Below, piece by piece: positions 43,270 through 50,976 of a DNA stretch of 62,438 bases. The notes under the pieces were generated by a model. The model worked only from the letters and a program-made list of their open reading frames with translations, did not search any database and was not told where the DNA came from. Source of the DNA: Actinomycetota bacterium (GTDB taxonomy: Bacteria > Actinomycetota > Nitriliruptoria > Nitriliruptorales > Nitriliruptoraceae); assembly GCA_019347575.1 (NCBI GenBank), contig JAHWKY010000029.1, forward strand, positions 1 to 62,438, read 5' to 3'. The position numbers were made by a program, and so were the translations under genes. How positions within the stretch are numbered: the first letter of the stretch is position 1; each line of letters begins with the position of its first letter.

Positions 43270-44007
43270 TTGGACTGGCTGGTCCGGACGCCGTTCGCTC
43301 ACCGAGGGCTGCACGGCGCCGGAGTGCCGGAGAACTCCCTGGCTGCGGTCGCTGCCGCCGCCGACGCGGGGTACGCCATCGAACTCGACGTCCACCCTTC
43401 GGCGGATCGCGAGGCGGTCGTGTTCCACGACGACGATCTCGAGCGCGTGACCGGAGCGCCGGGTCGGATCCAGGCGCTGCGTGTCGAAGAGCTACGTCGC
43501 CGGAGGTTGCTGGACAGCGACGAACACGTCCCCGTGCTCGGCGAGGTGTTCGAGGTCGTGGCGGGGCGGGTCCCCATCATGATCGAGATCAAGAACCGCC
43601 GCGGTCGAGCGGGGGCGGTCGAGCCGCGGGTCGCCGCTCTCGTCGAGGGCTACCGCGGGCCGGTGACGGTCACCTCGTTCAACCCCCAGACGGTGGCGTG
43701 GTTCGCGGCGCGTGCCCCGGGCATCCTCCGTGGCCAGACCGCGATGAGGTTCGACGATGATGTCGCCGACGTCCCCCGCTGGCTGCGCGCCCCCCTGCGC
43801 CAGCTGCGGTTCAACCCGCGCACCCGGCCGCACTACGTCAGCTACGCGCTCGACGGCCTGCCCAACCCGTGGACCGACGCGTGGCGTGCGCGAGGGCGCC
43901 CCTTGATCGCCTGGACCGTCCGGACCGAAGCCGAGCTCACCCGCGCCCGCGACCTCGCCGACAACCTGATCTTCGAGGGCGTGCGGCCGCCAACGGGCGA
44001 CGGGTGA
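43270..44007 (+). CDS. Glycerophosphodiester phosphodiesterase
   Basis: A 245-residue GDPD-family TIM barrel: AHRGLHGAGVPENSL holds the HR and the metal Glu, IELDVHPSADREAVVFHDD the E-x-D pair and catalytic His, and MIEIKN a later Glu. It hydrolyses glycerophosphodiesters to glycerol-3-phosphate and an alcohol. No signal peptide. The start is a TTG only 5 bases after the Usp stop with a weak ribosome site, so coupling to Usp is likely. Confidence 0.83.
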   Translation: MDWLVRTPFAHRGLHGAGVPENSLAAVAAAADAGYAIELDVHPSADREAVVFHDDDLERVTGAPGRIQALRVEELRRRRLLDSDEHVPVLGEVFEVVAGRVPIMIEIKNRRGRAGAVEPRVAALVEGYRGPVTVTSFNPQTVAWFAARAPGILRGQTAMRFDDDVADVPRWLRAPLRQLRFNPRTRPHYVSYALDGLPNPWTDAWRARGRPLIAWTVRTEAELTRARDLADNLIFEGVRPPTGDG

Positions 44008-44095
44008 CCGACGTCGGCGGGGCGGATGCCGGCGGCGTGTTCGTTCGTCGTCGGGACACGCGCCCCGTCGGCGTCGGTCGGTCGCTGTGCAGTTC

Positions 44096-44773
44096 TCAAG
44101 GATCGGGACGGCCCTGGCTCCAGCCGCCTTCGATCAGGTCGTCAGTGGGTGTGCTTCGCCTGCCCTCGCCGCTGGGCGGGGGCGTCGGGTCTAGGGGGTG
44201 GTCGTTCCAGGACTGGCCTTGGGGGGAGGTGAAGGTGACGGAGTTGTCGTCGTGGAGTTGGAGGGTCCAGTGGCCGGTGTGGATGTCGTCGTGGCAGGCC
44301 CAGCACAGCAGCAGCAGGTTGCGTTCCTCGGTCGGCCCACCGTCGAGGACGTGGAGGATGTGGTGGACCTCGCACTGGGCGAGGGGGGCGCCGCAGCGGC
44401 GGCAGCGGAGGTCGCGGGCTTGGACCGCGCGGCGCAGGTGGGCGGGGATGACGCGGGTGTAGGCGCTGCCCCAGATGGGGGTTCCGGCAGCGTCCAGGAT
44501 GATGCTGGCGGCGACGGGGTCGCAGGTCAGGGCGCGGGCGATGGCGGAGGGGATGGGTTCGCCGTTGTCCAGGGTGGGGGTGGGGGCGTTGGGGTCGCCG
44601 CGGAGGGCGTCGAGGTGGGCGAGCAGCAGTACGTGGGCGGGTCGGGTGCCGCGCCCGTTGGGGTCGGTCAGGGTGGGTCCGACCTGGTCGGCGAGGGCGA
44701 TCAGGGCGTCGTGGCGGCGTTGGGGTTCGGTGCGGCGCAGCTGCTCGGGCAGGTTTTTGGGGTCGGGGCGCAT
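44096..44773 (-). CDS. HNH endonuclease half of a split DUF222-HNH protein
   Basis: A 225-residue protein. The HNH site is complete: CRRCGAPLAQCEVHHILH, then LDGGPTEERNLLLLCWACH and DDIH. It starts with an ATG that overlaps the stop of the upstream half by one base (TGATG). In DUF222-HNH (13E12-type) proteins the two regions are one chain, and residues MRPDPKNLPEQLRR fit the linker that joins them. The gene could be translated by coupling or be the broken half of a frameshifted gene; see the finding on the G4 tract at 44776-44779. It is convergent with the GDPD gene. Confidence 0.72.
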   Translation of the reverse strand: MRPDPKNLPEQLRRTEPQRRHDALIALADQVGPTLTDPNGRGTRPAHVLLLAHLDALRGDPNAPTPTLDNGEPIPSAIARALTCDPVAASIILDAAGTPIWGSAYTRVIPAHLRRAVQARDLRCRRCGAPLAQCEVHHILHVLDGGPTEERNLLLLCWACHDDIHTGHWTLQLHDDNSVTFTSPQGQSWNDHPLDPTPPPSGEGRRSTPTDDLIEGGWSQGRPDP

Positions 44774-45471
44774 CAGGGGCGGAGGCCGGCGTCGAGCTTG
44801 GCGCGGCCGCGGGCGGTGGTGATGGCCTCCAACTTGTGCATGCCGCCGGGCAGGGCGGTCCAGGTGGCGCGGCGGCGCTGGTGCTGGCGGTTGGCGATGT
44901 CGTCGGCGCTGGGCGGGTCGAGCTTGTGCTTCATCGCCGTAGCGGTCTGGCGGACCACCGAGGGCAGTTGGGTGCGGGCGGTGGCGACCAGCTCGGCTTC
45001 GAAGTCGGCGTCGCCTTCGACGCGGGGGTCGCGCATCTGGGTCGCGATGGTTTCGGCCGCGGCTGTGGTGATGTTGCCGGCGCGCCAGGCGTCGCGGGTG
45101 GCGGGTAGGTCGTTGGCGATCTGGGTGGCGAGGCGGCGTTGTTTGCCGGCCACGATGGGGTCGGTGCGCAGGTGGGTCTTGATCCAGTCGACCAGGCGCG
45201 CCGATCCGGCGGCCTTGTAGGCCTGGCGTAGCTGGGCCTGGTCGAGCAGCAGCGCTTCGGTGGCGGCCAGTCGCTGCTGTGCCCCTGCCAGCGCCTCGAC
45301 GGCGGGGAGCAGGTCGGGGTCGGGGAGGGCTTCGAGGTCCCAGGTGCTGATGTCGTCGACGAGCTGTTCGAGGGCGGCGAGGTCACCGGCCAGGTCTACC
45401 GCCGCCACCGCCGCGTCGACCGCCGCGGGGGTGTGGCCCGCGGTGGCGTGGGTGTCGGTGGTGCGTTTCAC
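44773..45471 (-). CDS. DUF222 half of a split DUF222-HNH protein
   Basis: A 232-residue helical protein that ends in TTARGRAKLDAGLRP, the point where intact family members continue into the HNH domain. The DUF222 part includes LLDQAQLRQAYKAAGS, RLVDWIK and NITTAAAETIA. The GTG start has GGGAGA upstream. The frame closes at 44773-44775 just before the ATG of the HNH half. Adding one C to the C4 run (minus strand) would make a single continuous protein of about 458 residues. A near-consensus promoter lies about 60 bases upstream. Confidence 0.72.
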   Translation of the reverse strand: MKRTTDTHATAGHTPAAVDAAVAAVDLAGDLAALEQLVDDISTWDLEALPDPDLLPAVEALAGAQQRLAATEALLLDQAQLRQAYKAAGSARLVDWIKTHLRTDPIVAGKQRRLATQIANDLPATRDAWRAGNITTAAAETIATQMRDPRVEGDADFEAELVATARTQLPSVVRQTATAMKHKLDPPSADDIANRQHQRRRATWTALPGGMHKLEAITTARGRAKLDAGLRP

Positions 45472-45537
45472 GTCCTGTCTCCCTCAGGTCGTGGCTGGTG
45501 TGGAGCTCCTCGCTCTGTCGTACTGGTGATGGGAACA

Positions 45538-45565
45538 AGTGTATGATTTGGCTGGGACATGTCAA
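45538..45565 (-). promoter_or_regulatory. Near-consensus promoter for the DUF222-HNH gene
   Basis: On the minus strand TTGACA (45560-45565) and TACACT (45538-45543) are separated by 16 bases. The -35 is a perfect match, unusual in this window. Base composition here is also less GC-rich than the surroundings. Transcription would start near 45531, giving a leader of about 60 bases. Confidence 0.6.
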
Positions 45566-45653
45566 GCACCTCGGGCGAAGAAAGTTGGGATCTGTGGAGG
45601 ACCGCCGGGCCGTGACGAAGGTCAGCCGACCGCGGCGGTGGGAGCCACGGCGC

Positions 45654-46847
45654 CTAGCGCGGGAAGAGGCGTTTCCGCTGCCGGTGTCTCGGCAGCTTGG
45701 TCGCCGCGAGGCGCTCCGCCAGGTGTTCGCGCAGGGCGGACTCGTAGGCGAGACGGTCGACGTTCCAGGAGCGCACGTGCCCGGCACCGGGGACGCGCAG
45801 GTAGGTGATGAGGTCGGGGCGGGCAGCCGCCAGCCGGTCGGCGAGCTCGACGGGCACGGTCTCGTCGGCGTCGCCGTGGATCAACAGCGTCGGATGGACA
45901 AGATCGCCAGCGCGGTCGATGTGCTTCATGGCGCGCCAGTCGATGCCGGATCCGTAGCGAGCCAGGGCCATCGTCGCGGGCAGCAGCACGGGCAGCACCG
46001 CGTCCGGCAAGCCCCTTCGGCGTGCGGCCTGCCGGAGCACGGGTACCCAGTCGAGCACGGGGGCCTCGAGGACCAGGCCCCGGACACGGGCTGCGTGGGT
46101 CGAGGCAGCCATGAACGCGGCGATGCACGACCCGCCCATCGAGTAGCCGACGAGCACGACGTCGTCGGCGCCCTGCGACAAGGCGTAGATCACCGCTCCC
46201 TCGACGTCCTCCCACTCCGTGGCACCTAGGTGGCAACGGTCATCCGGGCTGCGCGGCGCGTCGGCGTCGTTGCGGTAGCTGATCGTCAGGCACGGCATGT
46301 CGAGGTCGAGGAAGGTGGGGATGGCCCGGAACGCCTCATGCCGTCGACCGGTTCGGCCGTGCACGAACACGCCCCAGGTCCGACCCACAGCGGGGTACTC
46401 CCAGGCGGGGAGGTCGCCGATCGGCGAGTGGTAGGTGACCTGCTTCCACGGACGGCCGAGTGCCGCGCCGTCGTGGGGGTAGGCGTCCGCGTCGAGCACC
46501 GCCTCCACGCCGCTGGTGGGTTCGCCCTCGAACACCCGCAGCCCCCGGCGGACGCCCTCGCCGTCCACGGCCTCGACATCGCTGACCTGTGCGTAGCCGT
46601 TGGACCAGGCCAGACCCCAGGTCCCTGGGCGTTGCGCGCCCCGACCCGACAGCCACACGGAGTCGTCCGTACGTTGCTCGATGCGGACGTGGTCCTCCGG
46701 CGCGGGCGGGTCGGGGGGGACGTCGGCCGCCGGCTCGACGATGCGGCGGGCGTAGTACCAGCTCGCCCCACCGGCTGCGGCTGCGACCAGTGCCGCGGTA
46801 CCACCGATACCGGCGGCAGCGACCGATCGCTTCCTCTTCGCGCCCAT
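45654..46847 (-). CDS. Membrane-anchored alpha/beta hydrolase
   Basis: A 397-residue protein. An N-terminal signal anchor (RSVAAAGIGGTAALVAAAAGG) is followed by an extracytoplasmic domain with an alpha/beta hydrolase fold: VFVHGRTG (oxyanion), VLVGYSMGGSC (nucleophile Ser in GYSMG), HGDADETVPVE (Asp) and AGHVRSW (His). The substrate is unknown. The ATG at 46847 is preceded by TAGCCT seven bases upstream, so the message is likely leaderless. Confidence 0.8.
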   Translation of the reverse strand: MGAKRKRSVAAAGIGGTAALVAAAAGGASWYYARRIVEPAADVPPDPPAPEDHVRIEQRTDDSVWLSGRGAQRPGTWGLAWSNGYAQVSDVEAVDGEGVRRGLRVFEGEPTSGVEAVLDADAYPHDGAALGRPWKQVTYHSPIGDLPAWEYPAVGRTWGVFVHGRTGRRHEAFRAIPTFLDLDMPCLTISYRNDADAPRSPDDRCHLGATEWEDVEGAVIYALSQGADDVVLVGYSMGGSCIAAFMAASTHAARVRGLVLEAPVLDWVPVLRQAARRRGLPDAVLPVLLPATMALARYGSGIDWRAMKHIDRAGDLVHPTLLIHGDADETVPVELADRLAAARPDLITYLRVPGAGHVRSWNVDRLAYESALREHLAERLAATKLPRHRQRKRLFPR

Positions 46848-46854
46848 GCCGCCG

Positions 46855-46860
46855 AGGCTA
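46855..46860 (-). promoter_or_regulatory. -10 element, likely leaderless promoter of the hydrolase
   Basis: TAGCCT on the minus strand ends seven bases before the ATG at 46847; no ribosome-binding site is present. Confidence 0.5.
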
Positions 46861-46882
46861 CTCAAGCCTGAGCGCTTCCCTT

Positions 46883-47013
46883 GGCGACGCCGCATCCGCG
46901 TCGTCGATCGGGGCGTAGTGGCGCCTCCGCGACCGAGAGCGCGGTCTCGGTCGCTCGGGGCCGCACAGAGCCGTACCGCTAGCCTTGTCTTTCCTGGGCG
47001 ACGCCGCATCCGC
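46883..47013. repeat. 17-base direct repeats flanking a 10-bp inverted repeat
   Basis: GGCGACGCCGCATCCGC occurs at 46883-46899 and again at 46997-47013; a few bases upstream also match. Between them, 46929-46954 is a perfect 10-bp inverted repeat, GCGACCGAGA and TCTCGGTCGC, around GCGCGG. The block fills the 209-base gap between the divergent hydrolase and hemL promoters, where regulator sites would be expected. No family is recognised. Confidence 0.6.
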
Positions 47014-47056
47014 ACGTCGGCACCACGCCGTGCGCACGGAACCCGACCGGAGCATC

Positions 47057-48340
47057 GTGGATCCCGTCCGCTCTTCGGAGTTGCACGACCGCGCCCGGAA
47101 GGTGATCCCGGGCGGGGTCAACTCGCCGGTCCGCGCGTTCGGGTCGGTCGGTGGGACGCCTCGCTTCATCGTCGCTGGTGAAGGCGCCTGGATCACCGAC
47201 GAGGACGGCAACCGCTACGTCGACCTGGTCCAGTCCTGGGGACCTCTGCCGCTCGGTCACGCTCGCCCCGAGGTCGCCGCAGCCGCACGGGCTGCGGTCC
47301 AGCGCGGATCGACGTTCGGGGCGCCGACCCGAGGTGAGGTCACGCTCGCCGAGGTGCTCATCGAGGCCGTCCCCTCCCTCGAGCAGGTCCGGCTGGTCAG
47401 CTCGGGGACCGAGGCAGCGATGAGCGCGCTCCGGCTGGCCCGTGGCGCGACCGGACGCGACCGCGTGTTGAAGTTCGCCGGCCACTACCACGGCCACGTG
47501 GATGCGCTCCTCGTCGAGGCGGGATCCGGGGTGGCCACGCTGGGCATCCCCGGGTCTCCAGGCGTCACCCCCGGCGCGGTGGCGGACACCATCGTGGTCC
47601 CGTGGAACGACGTGGCGGCGGTCGAGGCGGCGGTCGACGCTCACGGCGACGAGCTCGCCGCGATCCTGTGTGAGCCGCTCCCCGCGAACATGAACCTCGT
47701 CCCCCCGGTCGAGGGGTTCCTGGCACGCCTGCGTCAGGTCGCGGACCGCTGCGGCGCGGTGCTCGTGTTCGACGAGGTCATCACCGGCTTCCGACTCGGG
47801 CGAGGCGGGGCGCAGGCGCACTACGGCGTTACGCCCGATCTGACGCTCCTCGGCAAGGTGATCGGGGGAGGTTTCCCGCTCGCGGCGTTCGGAGGAAGCG
47901 CCGACCTCATGGGGTACCTCGCACCGGAGGGACCCGTCTACCAGGCGGGCACCCTGAGCGGGAACCCCGTCGCCGTCGCCGCTGCTCTCGCGCAGCTGGG
48001 GCTGCTCAACGACGGCGTCTACGACTGGCTCGAGAGCGTCACCCGGGTCGTCGTCGACCTGTTCAGCGATGCGTTCGAGCACGCCGGCGTCGAGGCCGTG
48101 GTGTCGTACGAGGGCACCCTGGCTGGCATCGTGTTCGACGCGGCGGCGCCCCGCGACTACGAGGACGTGCGCGGGGCGGACCACGACCGCTACGCCGCCT
48201 TCTTCCACGAGATGCTCACCCACGGGGTGTACGTGGCACCGTCGGGGTACGAGGTGCTGTTCACGTGCACGGCGCTGGACAACGAGGCGCTGGAACGTGT
48301 CCGGCTCGCCGCAGCCGCCGCCGCTCGCGCCCTGGCGTGA
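47057..48340 (+). CDS. hemL: Glutamate-1-semialdehyde 2,1-aminomutase
   Basis: A 427-residue class III aminotransferase. RARKVIPGGVNSPVRAFGSV is the usual start, then VSSGTEAAMSALRLAR, KFAGHYHGHVD, VFDEVITGFR and the PLP Lys in LLGKVIGGGFPLAAFGG. It converts glutamate-1-semialdehyde to 5-aminolevulinate, following HemA. The GTG at 47057 with GGAG upstream is preferred over an earlier TTG at 46985, which would add 24 non-conserved residues. Confidence 0.95.
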   Translation: MDPVRSSELHDRARKVIPGGVNSPVRAFGSVGGTPRFIVAGEGAWITDEDGNRYVDLVQSWGPLPLGHARPEVAAAARAAVQRGSTFGAPTRGEVTLAEVLIEAVPSLEQVRLVSSGTEAAMSALRLARGATGRDRVLKFAGHYHGHVDALLVEAGSGVATLGIPGSPGVTPGAVADTIVVPWNDVAAVEAAVDAHGDELAAILCEPLPANMNLVPPVEGFLARLRQVADRCGAVLVFDEVITGFRLGRGGAQAHYGVTPDLTLLGKVIGGGFPLAAFGGSADLMGYLAPEGPVYQAGTLSGNPVAVAAALAQLGLLNDGVYDWLESVTRVVVDLFSDAFEHAGVEAVVSYEGTLAGIVFDAAAPRDYEDVRGADHDRYAAFFHEMLTHGVYVAPSGYEVLFTCTALDNEALERVRLAAAAAARALA

Positions 48341-48403
48341 CGGAACCGATCTGGAGTGGCTGTCGTTGACCGCCCCGAGACCAAGACCGAGAGCAGCGGG
48401 GTG

Positions 48404-48982
48404 ATGGTGAGGCGGAGCGCGCTGGCGGTCGCGGCGGTCGGGATGCTCGCGCTGGCCGCCTGCGGTGGCGGTGGTGGCGAACCGACCGCGTCCGAGGGCT
48501 GCGACGGTGCGGGCGAACTCGGCGCTGGAGACCGCACGACGGTGCAGCCCCTGGCACCGCTCACGGGTGGCGATCCGTTGCCGCAGGCCGCGTTGCCGGA
48601 GCTCGACGGAGACGGCTGCCTCACCACCGACGACCTGCGAGGCCAGCCTGCGATCATCAACTTCTGGGCCACGTGGTGCCCCTTCTGTGTCGAGGAGATG
48701 CCCGATCTCGAGCAGGTCCATCAGGAGGTGGGGAGCCAGGTCCGTTTCGTCGGCGTCGATCGCGAGGACGCCGCCGACAAGGCACGGGACCTGGCGGCGG
48801 CGACGGGGGTCACCTACGAGCTCGTCGAGGACCGGGACGGCAGTTTCTTTCGGGCGGTCCAGGGCCGCGGCATGCCGACGACGCTGTTCGTGGACGCCGA
48901 GGGCACCATCGTCCACCGCCACGCGGGACCCGTCACCGCCGAGGAGCTGCGGGCCCTGATCCAGGAGCATCTCGACGTCTGA
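48404..48982 (+). CDS. TlpA/ResA-like lipoprotein thioredoxin
   Basis: About 192 residues. A lipoprotein signal (SALAVAAVGMLALAAC) ends in the lipobox Cys, followed by a Gly-rich linker and a TlpA-like domain with ATWCPFCVEEMPD as the redox site and GMPTTLFVD as the cis-Pro loop. Two extra Cys (EGCDG and DGCLT) precede the domain. It would act outside the membrane, reducing apocytochrome c or other exported disulphides. It sits between hemL and the cytochrome complex. The ATG at 48404 is chosen because the signal peptide follows; GTG at 48401 and 48356 are possible. Confidence 0.82.
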   Translation: MVRRSALAVAAVGMLALAACGGGGGEPTASEGCDGAGELGAGDRTTVQPLAPLTGGDPLPQAALPELDGDGCLTTDDLRGQPAIINFWATWCPFCVEEMPDLEQVHQEVGSQVRFVGVDREDAADKARDLAAATGVTYELVEDRDGSFFRAVQGRGMPTTLFVDAEGTIVHRHAGPVTAEELRALIQEHLDV

Positions 48983-49072
48983 ACGATGCGCTCCTCGGAG
49001 CCGTTCCCGTCTCGTGCCGTTTTTGTTGGGTCTTCGGGGCCGTTGGTACGCTCCGGCCCCAGGCGGCAGGCG

Positions 49073-49135
49073 GTACTCGAGTAGCGAAGCGGTAGTACGA
49101 CAGGCGGTACTCGAGTAGCGAAGAAGCGGTAGTAC
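49073..49135 (+). repeat. Tandem pair of the covarying hairpin repeat (locus 5)
   Basis: Copies at 49073-49098 (26 bases) and 49107-49135 (29 bases). The outer arms are GTACT/AGTAC instead of GTGCT/AGCAC, another compensatory change, and the loop is CGAGTA. The second copy has GAAGAA in the inner loop (three extra bases). They lie in the gap before the membrane-protein gene that opens the cytochrome cluster. Confidence 0.9.
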
Positions 49136-49156
49136 AACAGGTGGGAGGATCCCCCC

Positions 49157-49672
49157 TTGCGGTGGAGCTGGTTCGGCGACTTCTTCGGCGCGATCCCTGA
49201 TGCGCTGCGGGCGCTGTACCTGTTCGGAGACCCCAGCTCGCGGGGCGACGGTTGGTGGGGGTTCGTCATCCTGGCCATCTGGGGTGCGGGGCTGATCGGC
49301 GCCCCGCTGTTCCTGGCCAAGCGGTGGTACGGCAAGCACGAGTGGGCGTCCGCGGCCATGGGCGTGATGGCGGGGACGGCCGTGCTGTGGTGGGTGTTCG
49401 GGGTGCTGCCCTCGTCGTGGATCTACTTCCTGGACGCCAACAAGGAGATCCTGGCTGACCGCATCATCCCGACGTCGTTCACGCTCACGATCGGCGGGAC
49501 CAAGCTGGACATCGCGTCGAACGTCTACAACGTCATCCGCGACACCGTGGTCGTCGTCGAGCACCTGGTCGCGTTCGGGCTGACGTTCTGGGCGGCCATC
49601 AAGATCCAACAGCGCTACCCCCGTACCCTCGTGGCGGGCGAGGTCAAGCCCGAAGCCGGCGGTTACAAGTAG
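49157..49672 (+). CDS. Membrane protein at the head of the cytochrome b6c cluster
   Basis: A 171-residue protein with three hydrophobic segments (about residues 34-54, 64-86 and 130-152), no Cys and few charged residues between. I recognise no family. Its place between two repeat loci and directly before the ferredoxin and cytochrome b genes suggests an accessory subunit or assembly factor of the complex. The TTG start has GGGAGGAT upstream. Confidence 0.7.
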   Translation: MRWSWFGDFFGAIPDALRALYLFGDPSSRGDGWWGFVILAIWGAGLIGAPLFLAKRWYGKHEWASAAMGVMAGTAVLWWVFGVLPSSWIYFLDANKEILADRIIPTSFTLTIGGTKLDIASNVYNVIRDTVVVVEHLVAFGLTFWAAIKIQQRYPRTLVAGEVKPEAGGYK

Positions 49673-49687
49673 CCCCCGGCGAGACAG

Positions 49688-49748
49688 GTGCTCAAGCAGC
49701 GACAGCGGTAGCACGGCTTAGGTGCTCAAGCAGCGAGAGCGGTAGCAC
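49688..49748 (+). repeat. Tandem pair of the covarying hairpin repeat (locus 6)
   Basis: Two 27-base copies at 49688-49714 and 49722-49748, 34-base period. Outer arms GTGCT/AGCAC, 5' loop CAAGCA, inner hairpins GC-GACA-GC and GC-GAGA-GC. They end about 23 bases before the ferredoxin start. Confidence 0.88.
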
Positions 49749-49771
49749 AACTGCCGGAACAGGAGAACGAC

Positions 49772-50119
49772 GTGGGCAAGACCGACCGGGGCGAACACCC
49801 CCTGATGTTCGACGACTACACGGTGCAGCAGGTCGACCCGAACTGGTTGCAGGAGCGGGTCAAGCCCAAGCGCCACATCGGGCTGACAGCCGAGCTGTGC
49901 ATCCTGTGCCGCGCCTGCGAGGACGTCTGCCCGTGGGAGTGCATCTTCATGATGTCCCCCGACATCATCCAGAACGCCGACAACCCCAGCATCCAGACGC
50001 TCGCCTCGCAGTCCAGCGCGGTGTTCATCATCGACGACAACGAGTGCACGCGCTGCGCGATCTGCGTCGAGCGCTGCCCGACCGACGCCCTGTGGCTCGG
50101 TCGGGTCGAGGGCAACTGA
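49772..50119 (+). CDS. Two-[4Fe-4S] ferredoxin-like subunit
   Basis: A 115-residue protein with two cluster motifs: [15 protein letters not shown] and [15 protein letters not shown]. Each has the C-x2-C-x2-C-x3-C form that binds a [4Fe-4S] cluster. It is encoded directly before the cytochrome b6-like gene, with 13 bases between. A ferredoxin is not a standard part of bc1 or b6f complexes, so it may feed electrons from a soluble donor into the quinone reductase or belong to a variant complex. GTG start after AGGAG. Confidence 0.85.
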   Translation: MGKTDRGEHPLMFDDYTVQQVDPNWLQERVKPKRHIGLTAELCILCRACEDVCPWECIFMMSPDIIQNADNPSIQTLASQSSAVFIIDDNECTRCAICVERCPTDALWLGRVEGN

Positions 50120-50132
50120 CAGGAGAAGCCGC

Positions 50133-50957
50133 GTGTCGAGGCTGAGCGAGCTGCGGGAGAAGGCCAAGGAGCGCCGTGAGGCGCTCAAGGAGGCCCGTCC
50201 CAAGGACCTGGACGACGCCAAGAAGCGGGTCCAGGACAACGTGATCTGGAAGTCGATCTTCCGACCCGGGTCGATCTACCGCAAGGGCTACCGCGACACC
50301 TCGCGGGACCGTGCGCTTGCCGCCATGAACAACGTGCTCTACCACCTCCATCCGGTGAAGGTGAAGCGCCACGGGCTCAAGCTGACCTACACCTACTGCC
50401 TGGGCGGCATCAGCTTCTTCCTGTTCGTGGTGCTGACGATCACGGGCATCTTCCTGATGTTCTTCTACCGACCGACGGCCGGTGCCAACACCGAGCTCGC
50501 GTACCTCGACATGCGCAACATCATCGCGGGGGTGACGTTCGGCAACCTGGTCAGGAACATGCACCGGTGGGGCGCCCACCTCATGGTGTTCACGGTCTTC
50601 CTGCACATGGCCCGGGTCTTCTACCACGGTGCCTACAAACCGCCCCGCGAGTTCAACTGGGTGGTCGGCGTCATCCTGCTGACCCTCACGCTGCTGTTGT
50701 CCTTCACCGGCTACCTGCTGCCCTGGGACCAGCTCGCCATCTGGGCGGTCACCGTCGGCACCGAGATGATGGGCTTCACACCGGTCTTCGGGAAACAGGT
50801 GCAGTTCGTGCTCTTAGGCGGGGTCGAGGTCGGTCCCGAGACGCTGCTGCGCTTCTACGTGATGCACGTGTTGCTGTTGCCGTTCGTGCTGGTGGTCTTC
50901 CTCGCGGTGCACTTCTGGAGGATCCGCAAGGACGGCGGCATCTCCGGACCGCTGTGA
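50133..50957 (+). CDS. Cytochrome b6-type subunit (N-terminal half of cytochrome b)
   Basis: A 274-residue protein with four membrane helices after an 80-residue charged N-terminus. The haem His pairs lie in [20 protein letters not shown] and [31 protein letters not shown] carries the Cys that binds the extra haem c(i)/c(n) in b6f and in Firmicute complexes. [12 protein letters not shown] is the quinol-site PWDQ motif. Together with the next gene it forms a split cytochrome b rather than the fused QcrB of typical actinobacteria. Confidence 0.93.
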   Translation: MSRLSELREKAKERREALKEARPKDLDDAKKRVQDNVIWKSIFRPGSIYRKGYRDTSRDRALAAMNNVLYHLHPVKVKRHGLKLTYTYCLGGISFFLFVVLTITGIFLMFFYRPTAGANTELAYLDMRNIIAGVTFGNLVRNMHRWGAHLMVFTVFLHMARVFYHGAYKPPREFNWVVGVILLTLTLLLSFTGYLLPWDQLAIWAVTVGTEMMGFTPVFGKQVQFVLLGGVEVGPETLLRFYVMHVLLLPFVLVVFLAVHFWRIRKDGGISGPL

Positions 50958-50976
50958 ACCGCGAGGAGGTGAGCCG

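Noticed and set aside
48980-49160. Hairpins of locus 5 as rho-independent terminators for the thioredoxin gene
   Set aside because: No T-tract follows either copy, and the same elements occur upstream of genes in both orientations.
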